From assembly GCF_000003605.2 (NCBI RefSeq), contig NW_003138360.1, positions 7,802-36,023 of the forward strand: a stretch of 28,222 nucleotides of DNA, in the 5' to 3' direction. The position numbers and the translations under genes are program-made. A model generated the notes under the pieces. The model ran no database searches. It was not told the origin of the DNA and worked only from the letters and a program-made list of their open reading frames with translations. The stretch is from Saccoglossus kowalevskii. Its lineage: Eukaryota > Hemichordata > Enteropneusta > Harrimaniidae. Below, piece after piece: positions 20,152 to 28,222 of the stretch (the stretch's first letter is position 1; every line of letters starts with the position of its first letter).

Positions 20152-20501
20152 TCAGTTCGCGTTGTCAGGTTCGTGATAGCTCGAACGTGGTAGCACCAGG
20201 GCGCCGCCAGCTCCAGGGTGAACGGGGCTGGTCACGAGACGATCGCACCTCGTACATTCACGTGCAGCACATGTACACTTCATCCCTTCAGATCTCCCGT
20301 CCATCTGCGCTGCCATGCCAACAACTTGTGATTCTTTAGATTCCACACCATTGTGTGATTTGTGGGACTCTTCGGCGTCCGATTTGTTACTATGAATAAC
20401 GATATCTGGTAGTTTGAGAGTACCTTCTCCATCACGACTGACAACCTCCGACTTTGCCCTTCGCTTGGTTAGATCGAATTTTGATACCAGATCCACTGGA
20501 A
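20152..20501 (-). CDS. Receptor exon: cytoplasmic tail and stop
   Basis: Last exon of the receptor gene, acceptor TTTGATTGCAG, 116 residues plus TGA. It starts VPVDLVSKFDLTKRRAKSE, a basic stretch typical of tails just inside the membrane. It continues with a Ser/Asp/Glu/His-rich hydrophilic part (about residues 35-65) and ends in RSSYHEPDNAN. A compact C-x-C-x4-C-x2-C cluster (CTCAARECTRC, near residue 80) is unusual for a TNF-receptor tail and might be palmitoylated or bind metal (inference). The plus-strand frame across it is antisense noise. Confidence 0.7.
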
Positions 20502-23500
20502 CTGCAATCAAACGGGGATAAGTTATTGAAATCTGCCCGTAAGGCACCCAAACACAACACAATTAATTAACTTCAGTGATGAATAATTCAGTTACCCTCT
20601 CCGCCTCCTTGCTATTTGTGTGTGAGAGTATTGAACAATTCCCATTGAACTACATTGGATAAAAACAATCAGATCGACGAAAATTCAGATATAATTAAAA
20701 ATATAATTATCTATTCGTTTATCAGTGTACAATTTAGCGTACTCACCACAGTCCTTTTTGTCGGTGTCGTCAGCATTTGCTTTCTGACAAAAACATCTTA
20801 ACATGATATACATAGCCACAATAGCGATTACAGCAGAAACTGCAACAACTGCTATCAACACGGGACTGATCTGATTGGCCACCAGTGCTGAAATTAACAA
20901 CAGTGACAAGCTGCATAATTTGCATAAACTACGTCATGGACCAAATCAATAGGTAACGACTATCGTGATGCAACCATTCTAGCCATCCCTATAGCTATAT
21001 ACTTACCGACTGAGGGCGCTACTGAACTCGTACCAACCATCCCTGCGACTGTCGAGGACTCTGTCATAAAAAATATATTTTCGAGATTAATATGTCAATC
21101 GGCAAGGGTAGTCGTCACTCCCAACAATGGCTGTAATGCTCAAAATGTTTGCTTCACAAAACCCACAATTATAGTAGCGGTACCTATATGGCACACCTAT
21201 ATTTCCATTTTGTTATAATAACGATGTGACCGCGGTTTTTGAACTACATTGCTTTCGATCATTCATTTTGACGTGACAGAAGCGACCCGCCTCTAAAGGG
21301 CGCGCCTTACAGTAGACTGTGCCAAGATGACGATCATGTCATAACCGCATATAAAAGCAAACCGAAAATGGGATCCAGACCCAGCATACCAAGCGAAGGG
21401 CGTAACATAAAATGTTCCTATATTATACAAAAAATACCTTGCAAAGCTGGCACGGCGTTTGACTGCAATGTGGGTTGCCACTGTAACTCTGGTTTGGGTT
21501 GCAAATGTGTATTTTGTTCCGTTGACCTGTACCCAGTCGTTGTTGGCGTAGTTCCATGCGATGTGGAAGTTACTCTTGCTTTAATCGCCTTACGTGTTGT
21601 TGTTGGAAATTCTAGAAAATAATCATATGAAAATCGGTATTATAAAAACCACTTAAACGAACTGTGATATATCTTATTCTTTATAAGGAAGACGATGTTT
21701 CCAAGTCACGTAATTATCATTCAGGTAATGGTATGAATCAACTTGCAATAGGTGATTTTCCGTACAACTGCGAGATCTCGCGAGATGCATGAAAGACGCG
21801 CGTCGAACGTCTGGTGCAAAAATCGAACGATTTGATTTTGAACTCGAATTTCTTTATTTCGTAGCTCACATCGACCGGCCGATCTTTGACAGAGGAATAT
21901 TGCATTCGAATATCTTCTTTTAATCGAAATTGTCTATCATCAAATGTATACAGCACATTATTGACATGGAAATGTCCCCCAAAATACTTTCGCGTTTGTC
22001 GAATCTCACGCGATGTTTGACGCCACTACGACGCTATGACCTTTGTTTGTCCTGTTTTTACGTTCGATTTCACGCATAACGCGTGATTCTCGCAGTGAAC
22101 GGAAAATGGTCTATTATCAAAGATGAGTAATACCAAGTTGGAAATGTAAATCAATTTAATGATATGCTGTGATCACTGGAAATTATCGACAACATAATGT
22201 GCGTATTTCCATCATGAATTAATCAATAATTACACTGAGAAAAACAAACGAACCACACTAAACCGGAAGTTGGCGTACAAATACAATGTGAGTAGGAATG
22301 AAAGGAATTCCCCCACTGTATAAGCGGTTAAAAATAGACAAGAGTTTGTTGTGTTGGGGTTTCGAAATCATTTTATTCGTTTAGTTTACAATTTTAAAAG
22401 AATGTCACAGCTGTTTAGAAACAAACTAGGAAGTATTAATTTACTATAATTGAACAACATAAACATAGGGAATATTAAATCGTTGTTATATTATTTTATC
22501 TTATGAATTGTGTGTGTACATTATTTTAGTAATCTCATATTATTTAGTATTTTAGTGTTTTTGTATTATTTAGTAATTTAGTGATTGTATTTGTTATCTA
22601 GCATAATTCTATTTTTTTTTCTTGTACCTTGTGACCATTTCCTTTTCCTCCGAGAATTGTGTAAGAGTCAATAAGTAAATATATAAATAAATAAGTACGA
22701 CGAAATTATAATGTGTTTACAGTCCAAGCACATAACACATAACAGACTTGAACTTTAACTTTAACCACGTGTAACACGCCCAGACCGTGTAACACGTCCA
22801 GACCGTGTAACACGTCCAGACCGTGTAATACGTCCAGACCGTGTAATACGTCCAGACCGTGTAACACGTCCAGACCGTGTAATACGTCCAGACCGTGTAA
22901 CACGTCCAGACCGTGTAACACGTCCAGACCGTGTAACACGTCCAGACCGTGTAACACGCCCAGACCGTGTAATACGTCCAGACCGTGTAACACGTCCAGA
23001 CCGTGTAACACGCCCAGACCGTGTAATACGTCCAGACCGTGTAATACGTCCAGACCGTGTAATACGTCCAGACCGTGTAATACGTCCAGACCGGTGGTTG
23101 TCTGAAATTGACAAATCAACAGACAAATAACACAAAGTCTTATCGGGTTCAGTAACTACACTATCTCCGTTACACGTGACCTTGGCTAATGAACAGTATC
23201 GATTGTGGTATGCGGAATGCAGACATTGTCTGGACGTAAATTCATGTTCAGACACGTTTGTGTGCGCCCTTGGTGGGTATACACAATGAGGCTGTTCTCG
23301 GACACTGATACATTTAAATAATATACACAGTCAATATTCGATTCTAGCTGGCTGATAAAATATCGCTTCAATATAAATGACATAAGATCGAGAAAAAAGA
23401 AAAACATTCTTACACTATGTATACTGTTGTCCTGAGTGAGCCAAGCTATCAGTCGTCGTATCTATGTCACAGTAATAACTTGAACCGAGTTTCACGTGTT

Positions 23501-26500
23501 TAAAGCTTAAAACGGGTAAATAATATTTGTACTTACTGCATTTTAAACACGATTTGGGTGGTTTTTCTAGCTTCTTGCAGTGTGAACACGGCATGCAGAT
23601 ACCGAGACCGTTATCAACTTTACCAGCAATACACTCTATCCCCATGGTTTCTGTAATGGTAAATATGCGACGATGATTATATATAGGACTTTCACTTCGA
23701 GTGGTTGAAGGGAAACTGATGGTTTGTTGAGTGGTTTGTGATATCTTATCGAACACATTCCTCGCTGGCTGGGTGGTCTGTATCACATTAACCAATCAAT
23801 CCATCAGAATTCCTATGCATATTCATTTTCAACCAAGCGCGTCAAAGGATTAGAAAGCTATTTTTGGCGATGACTTTTTTTAAAAAAAAGCGCGAATGCA
23901 CGTCACATCACAAAAGACAAAAACACAAAATGGAAAGTGACAGTGATTTATTTATCATTTCGAATTTATCTCGATTGAACTTTTGATCCCCGAATATATT
24001 CGACGCTGATATTGTTACAAAGTCACCTACCATGTGGATCGACTTAACATAGCACGACAGTACGTACGTCGTAAAAATATAATTCGTTTTTTTCGGACTG
24101 CTGGATCTCATAAAAATTTAGGGATCTTGAAATTGCTAGGTGGATTTCAGTCTAAGTAGGGCAATTAATTCCTCTACGAGATGTCTGCAAAATCTGAACT
24201 CAACCCACCGGATTACCAGACTGGTGTACTAATGACGGAACATTCCATTCTACTGACGTAGCATGTTTGTTCCCTCTGAGTACGATGTATCAACAGAGAT
24301 CTGTAAATGTGAATCGCAGGCACGTGGTTAGAGAGGGATTCCCTATAACCTAAAAATACACGACGGTGTACCGTGTGTTAAATAGATCATCGGGCTACGT
24401 GTTAATGTCGTCGTAACTACTATATCATGATTAATTGAACATATGACGGTAGCTGCGTCTTTCTGGTCAAATGTTGCTGACGGTGCTATAACTTTACTCC
24501 GATACGAAGCATGGTCTGACAGCTATTACCGATTAGCAGATACTACTGCCAGGAATTTTAATAGCCCGCCCAGCGACGGTTTAATCTATGAGTTCAAGTT
24601 CACATGGCCAAAATTGGAATTACGAGAACGTGGTCCTAAATCCCCCAGAATTAGTACGGTGTCGGGGCATGTTTTTGCTGTTCCACATTTGAAACGGGCT
24701 TTCGATTACTCGAAAAAAAAATCGACCAGAATCAAAATCAAAATCAAAACAAAATAACAACGACTATCTAAGAAATATGGAACACTTGAAGTCAGTCACA
24801 TTTGAATAAAATAAGTTCTTCCAGCCCCTCATATTTCAAATGGGTAACCCATTAAGACGGTATCTAGCTGACAATCAGCAAAGGCAGGGTCATGATCGAA
24901 CGTTGCCTTGACTGCTAGAATCTTCACAGCTCGGCACAGGATAATAACAGTGATTCTTTGTCCTGATTACGTTACACGTGTATACGGCGCTTTTGTTGTT
25001 GTTCATTATTGCGTCTCACAACACGGATACTATCGAAACTGTCCCGTTGTGGCAAACACATATTTTGATGTATCAGTCACGGTTATAATTAACAATAGTC
25101 GCCGTACAGCGAGTCGATGGACACATATGGAATGGCGAGACTATGGCCAGGGGCCGGGCTCGTAAGTAAGTTATGGAAATAATGCGTGTCGCTTGACGTT
25201 AACTGAAGACCACCTAGACAGATGCCGGCATCGTGTTTCGCATTGCAGATCACACCCACTCACGACTAGCGGGCCCAGCACATATTTGGCTACCATATAC
25301 TTCCATGTGTGGACATACGACGTCATTCATCATTCCCACTATATGTCGAAAGTATTAAAACATCGTTCCAGGTATAGACAATGGATTTAGTAAACGTACG
25401 ATTTTGAATATTAAACATAACATTTTTTTGGCTTGAAGCAGCTTGTGAATTCTCTTGTCAAATCTTTTTTCACTCAATCAATTATTAAGTTCTAAACCAT
25501 TGACATCATTTCGAGCGACATTTTTTTGTTTTGGGTAATCGTATAATTAATGTGGGTGTTTAACTATTTAAAATATTTTTTTCAAATAAGTCTTTGCTTA
25601 GTTTCATGGTTTAATACCTTTTTGTCATCATTTAACGATTTCTTTGACTTCTATTTCTATTGAATTAGTTACCTACTGTAGTCCATCGATTATTCCCTCT
25701 GCGTGTATCCGCCGTGAAACTTTTTGGCATACGTTGGGTACTCGGTCAACTCTTTCCTCGGCCTTGTTTTGTGGCTTCTTTTATTTAGACTGAGCAAAAC
25801 ATACATTTACATTGCACAAGCGTACATACTTCGATATTACATTGCGATGTGAGCGCAATGCATTTAATCTTTCAGGATCATGATAACCCGATACTTTGGA
25901 ATGGTAAGTAAGCAGGAAACTAACAGGACGGCACGATCAGAGAATAACAGTTACTTGCGCGAGGACATAATTTGTATACTATTTATATTCATTGTTTTGG
26001 GAACTTAACTCTGAGAATAAAAAAAAATTACTCAAGCGAACAGGCCCCCCCACCTAAATAAATGTCCGTCGAAAAGACGGGATAACATTGAGACAGTGAG
26101 TTTGATATGAACGCTGGGTTGTGTTTTTGTTATTAGTGAGACCGAAGGACTATAGAATAGTTACTGTAAAATCATTTATTTTTACTGGTATTTAATTTCA
26201 CCATTTTGATCTTTTTGACACTCGGCCGGTCAGGCTGTTTTTCTTAAGTTAAGGAATTTGGTAGAGGAACAATGAGTTCTATTGTTATTTTGATTTTCAC
26301 GCGGATTTATTTTAGCATATTTTACTTACTTTCAGCGAAAATACCGTAATTGAAACCCAGTGAATAATTCTTGCTATGAATACAATAATCTAATCTTTTA
26401 CGCATTTTAATAATAATGTATATAAATTATAACAAAGAAGTTGAGTTAAAATTCTGTGAAAATATTAGCGTAATGATTGGAGTGTTTGGAAATACAAGAT

Positions 26501-27734
26501 AGGGTGAACTGTTATTAAATGAACCATGGCCACACAATCAGTAAGCAATTGAGATTGCGGTTTCACACGCTATTACAAAGTGGCGACCTGTTGGCAGCTT
26601 GACCTTTAAACACGTACCATGTGACTATTTTCACGGGATGAAATTTCCCTTGCTCGTCATCGATCAGATCAGAGATTGCACGAGGTTTGTGTTTTCGAAT
26701 CGAAATGTTTTAAAATTGAGCCTGTTGAAATCCTGAAATGGGCTTTTGAAGACAAACGACGTTTTAAACTAACAATGAACTTGCATTGTAATGCAATTAA
26801 TAGTAATACTAATTGAAGACATACTTTTCTTGAATGGATTTCGGGAAAATTAAGTAAATTTATAAATAAAATCTCAACAATAATAGCAACAAGAAAAACT
26901 TAGTCGATTCAAGTTGTTAAAAACGGGAGGGGGTAAGCGATTATAGTAAGCGATATGTGAGTACATATCTCAACTTGCCGGGATTTCAACAATACACTAT
27001 ACTATACACCGTCTTGAGACACTGCGACGATAGCTGCTCACCACTTAAAAGATCCTCTCATACCGCTTATACGTCCGAGTATACCAAGTATGTAACAAGG
27101 AGTCGGTCACGCTTGTTGTGTAAAGTTTTCAAAAAAGGTCACGTGACGTATTTGGGCCTCAAAAAACAACCGTGAATAAAAACGCCAAATTTCGGATCAA
27201 GGAACTATCAAAATAAATCCTGAAAGGCCTTGAACGTTGCCGCACGAAGCGTGGTATGTGAACGTGACTGCCATAGATCAGACATACACTGAACGGAATT
27301 CATGTCCAGACTTGTCTGTCTGCATCAACAGCAGACGGTCTCGACGATGTCCTGTCATGGCATATCGACGCTGAAGCAATTTCATTTTAGCGTTCCACGA
27401 AGAAAAACCTTTAAAAGTTCGTCAATTGAACTTATGATCAGACAGTTTATCAAGTATTCCATCATTTTTTTTTAATTTCTAATAATTGGCATATTTTGTC
27501 AAAATAGTCGAAATCAAGTTTTAGTCCTCTAATTTACTAGACAACTTTCGACACACACACACACACACACACCACACTTTAGAATAGGCATTGTAATACA
27601 AAGAGAATGTTGGCAGGACTTACTACATTGTGAACACGTATCGGGCGGGCTTGTCAACTTCTTGCAGTGTAAACATGGAATACAGTGACCGAGTCCGTTA
27701 TCGACCTGGTTGGAAGGGCATTGTGTCTCCATAG
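20152..27734 (-). CDS. TNF-receptor-like single-pass membrane protein (5' end not found)
   Basis: Six minus-strand exons with good GT-AG borders are all phase 1 on both sides and so join in frame: 27624-27734 and 23537-23650 (cysteine-rich domains), 21438-21611 (Thr-rich stalk), 21007-21060 (Ser-rich stalk), 20747-20887 (transmembrane) and 20152-20501 (cytoplasmic tail with stop). The order of extracellular Cys module, stalk, one membrane span and tail is that of TNF-receptor superfamily members. The cysteine spacing C-x11-12-C-x2-C-x2-C-x9-C-x2-C resembles the single domain of Fn14 (TNFRSF12A) and BCMA. A signal-peptide exon was not recognised; it may lie beyond 28222, or the protein may be type III without one. 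No obvious TRAF-binding or death-domain motif is seen. The two Cys exons may be used together or alternatively, or the distal one may belong to a neighbouring gene. Confidence 0.7.
20747..20887 (-). CDS. Receptor exon: transmembrane segment
   Basis: Acceptor TTAATTTCAG and donor GTGAGT, phase 1-1, 47 codons. A hydrophobic run VLIAVVAVSAVIAIVAMYI is followed by MLRCFCQK, with Cys residues next to the membrane that are plausible palmitoylation sites, and then an acidic/basic stretch ADDTDKKDCG. It is the only clear membrane span in the gene. Confidence 0.8.
21007..21060 (-). CDS. Receptor exon: short Ser-rich stalk
   Basis: A 54-base phase 1-1 exon between a TTTATGACAG acceptor and a GTAAGT donor. 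It encodes about 18 residues, SSTVAGMVGTSSVAPSVG, small and hydroxylated like a juxtamembrane stalk. The CGCCCTCAG inside it resembles the GCGCCCTCT repeats, possibly by chance. Being so short, it rests mainly on phase agreement with its neighbours. Confidence 0.55.
21265..21310 (+). repeat. GCGCCCTCT-type repeat end in receptor intron
   Basis: TTTTGACGTGACAGAAGCGA followed by CTAAAGGGCGCGCCTTA matches the right end of the 10310-10632 element. It lies in the intron between the two stalk exons. Confidence 0.6.
21438..21611 (-). CDS. Receptor exon: Thr-rich stalk
   Basis: Acceptor TTATTTTCTAG, donor GTATTT, phase 1-1, 58 codons. It holds about 13 Thr with Ser, Pro and Gln (VTSTSHGTTPTTTGYRSTEQ) and no Cys, as in O-glycosylated stalks of membrane receptors. 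The plus-strand frame across the same bases looks Cys-rich but lacks splice support and is taken as the antisense shadow. The donor is weaker than the others. Confidence 0.65.
22766..23094 (-). repeat. 18-bp minisatellite, about 18 units, in receptor intron
   Basis: Units of GACCGTGTAACACGTCCA (plus strand) repeat without length change from 22783 to 23088 (17 full units), with a partial unit on each side. Variation is almost confined to two sites, CAC/TAC and GTCCA/GCCCA. Because the unit is a multiple of three, minus-strand frames stay open through the array and read as hexapeptide repeats (GR(I/V)TRS or HGL(D/G)VL). These are probably not translated, since the array lies in the intron between exons 23537-23650 and 21438-21611. 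Confidence 0.95.
23537..23650 (-). CDS. Receptor exon: cysteine-rich domain, proximal copy
   Basis: Acceptor TTTACCATTACAG, donor GTAAGT, phase 1-1, 38 codons. The module IECIAGKVDNGLGICMPCSH continues CKKLEKPPKSCLKC. It contains six Cys in the C-x12-C-x2-C-x2-C-x9-C-x2-C pattern of single-domain TNF receptors. It is clearly homologous to the distal copy at 27624-27734. The frame is open for another 45 codons upstream with Thr-rich sequence (QTTQQTISFPSTTRSE), so a longer exon from an acceptor near 23782 is possible but would need a different phase. Confidence 0.75.
24443..24757 (+). CDS. Unrecognised open frame, 104 codons
   Basis: ATG-initiated frame starting MTVAASFWSNVADGAITLLR and ending in a Lys-rich tail produced by an AAAATC simple repeat (about 24720-24757). 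I recognise no domain. The body is richer in GC and more varied in residues than other frames here, but no splice partner or promoter is evident. The repetitive A-rich end could be the tail of a retroposed element. Confidence 0.2.
   Translation: MTVAASFWSNVADGAITLLRYEAWSDSYYRLADTTARNFNSPPSDGLIYEFKFTWPKLELRERGPKSPRISTVSGHVFAVPHLKRAFDYSKKKSTRIKIKIKTK
24908..25165 (+). CDS. Unrecognised open frame, 85 codons, without ATG start
   Basis: The frame begins at a TTG and runs to TAA at 25163-25165. It ends RWTHMEWRDYGQGPGS, and a GTAAG donor-like site overlaps the stop. It has three Cys and a hydrophobic middle but no motif I can name. It may be part of an unknown spliced transcript, or chance. Confidence 0.15.
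   Translation: MTARIFTARHRIITVILCPDYVTRVYGAFVVVHYCVSQHGYYRNCPVVANTYFDVSVTVIINNSRRTASRWTHMEWRDYGQGPGS
27549..27573. repeat. (CA)n microsatellite
   Basis: About ten CA units next to the distal cysteine-rich exon, in the following intron. Confidence 0.9.
27624..27734 (-). CDS. Receptor exon: cysteine-rich domain, distal copy
   Basis: Acceptor CCGACTACATCAG, donor GTAAGT, phase 1-1, 37 codons. The module METQCPSNQVDNGLGHCIPC continues LHCKKLTSPPDTCSQC. It shares VDNGLG, C.PC.HCKKL and PP with the copy at 23537-23650 and has the same six-Cys pattern, so one arose by exon duplication. It is either the first of two domains in one receptor or an exon of a neighbouring paralogue that runs off the window. 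Confidence 0.75.
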
Positions 27735-28222
27735 CTGATGTAGTCGGAAATGATATTATAGAGAGTAGACGATATGTGATGTTCACCCCACCTCTCTGAG
27801 CTTCTGTTTTGACGTTGGAATGATGCCATTTATACTGTCCTACAGTGGCATGTTATTTTAAGATATGACATTGGGAAAACCCGAATGTCTATGTTGGCTG
27901 ACACCAGGTAAACAAAATGCATCTAGGCACAGTTAAAGATGAACACACATTTCTGCTCACTAAGGGAAGAGTGTGACCGTTGATTTTTTTACCGTGGTCT
28001 TATCTGTACTCGACTTATTATATTCATAATCCTAATATAGTAGTTATGATTTTTTTTTTATCCTTCATTTCCGTGATCTACGTGTGCGTGTCAGCTTGTG
28101 TGTTTTATTCGATTTGTAAGTGGGTCAACTACGCACGCATTATAAATAAATGTTGGTTTACCGCAGTGTGTAACTACTCCTTTCTTATTGTTAGTCTGGT
28201 CGCGGCATTTGTACCCCAGAAA
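27735..28222. other. Upstream flank of the distal cysteine-rich exon
   Basis: I looked on the minus strand for a signal-peptide exon and found none that is convincing. AT-rich, with poly-T tracts. Confidence 0.4.

Larger units (their letters stand above)
23800..27600. other. Large intron or intergenic stretch of the receptor locus
   Basis: No convincing exon was found between the two cysteine-rich exons. Frames on the plus strand at 24443-24757 and 24908-25165 are longer and less AT-rich than average but unrecognised. A GTAAGT donor-like site at 25164 and a possible 28-base exon at 25876-25903 (TTTCAG before, GTAAGT after) hint at an unknown plus-strand transcript. The remainder, notably 25400-26900, is AT-rich with nothing recognisable. 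Confidence 0.45.

Noticed and set aside
20028-20339. Plus-strand frame of 103 codons
   Set aside because: It is antisense to the receptor's cytoplasmic exon and has no motif or splice support.
21368-21622. Plus-strand Cys-rich frame (CNVGCHCNSGLGCKC) that looks like a small secreted peptide
   Set aside because: It is the antisense of the Thr-rich stalk exon 21438-21611, whose minus-strand splice sites and phase fit the receptor gene.
22766-23094. CRISPR-like array
   Set aside because: The 18-bp units are contiguous with no unique spacers, in an animal genome. It is a minisatellite.
22761-23255. 164-residue minus-strand frame with GRITRS/GRVTRS hexapeptide repeats
   Set aside because: The 18-bp repeat keeps minus-strand frames open by arithmetic, and a second frame gives HGLDVL repeats in the same bases. 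The array lies in an intron of the receptor gene.
1-28222. tRNA or rRNA genes
   Set aside because: I looked for the GGTTCGANNCC-type B box paired with an A box and for rRNA core motifs and found none that fit.

Overview
This is eukaryotic, animal-type DNA. It is AT-rich and intron-rich, with GT-AG introns, long intergenic stretches and many short repeats and transposon remnants. The recognisable genes are two D-aspartate/D-amino-acid oxidases and one TNF-receptor-like membrane protein. Together with the repeat types (TTAA-flanked foldback elements, GCGCCCTCT-type short repeats, an LTR-retrotransposon remnant) they suggest a marine invertebrate, possibly a deuterostome. The species cannot be fixed from the sequence alone.

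Left part (1-4.6 kb): a composite of LTR fragments fills 1-492. Two possible coding exons of an unknown plus-strand gene follow (about 1150-1437 and 1667-1815), then intergenic DNA with short dispersed repeats.

Middle part (4.68-16.3 kb): two nine-exon D-aspartate oxidase-type genes lie head to tail on the plus strand, DDO-A at 4678-9532 and DDO-B at 12145-16290. Where both are readable, every intron sits at the same position in the same phase, so this is a tandem duplication. Both keep the FAD-binding start, the C-terminal YGH..HWG region and a PTS1-like tail (SNL and SQL), which points to peroxisomal oxidation of D-Asp/D-Glu-type substrates. They differ at residues that normally contact substrate. 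A 170-base assembly gap removes most of exon 1 of DDO-B. Several TTAA-flanked foldback elements lie in the introns. The block is bracketed by LTR copies in opposite orientation (144-492 minus, 16530-17168 plus).

Right part (17.2-28.2 kb): on the minus strand, a series of symmetric phase-1 exons builds a single-pass TNF-receptor-like protein. It has two Fn14/BCMA-type cysteine-rich exons 4 kb apart, a Thr-rich stalk exon, a short Ser-rich stalk exon, a transmembrane exon and a cytoplasmic last exon. The signal-peptide exon was not found and may lie beyond the window. One of its introns contains an 18-bp minisatellite of about 18 units. The rest is intergenic or intronic, with a 147/156-bp tandem repeat and a few ORFs of unknown meaning.

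The oxidase pair and the receptor show no evident functional link.
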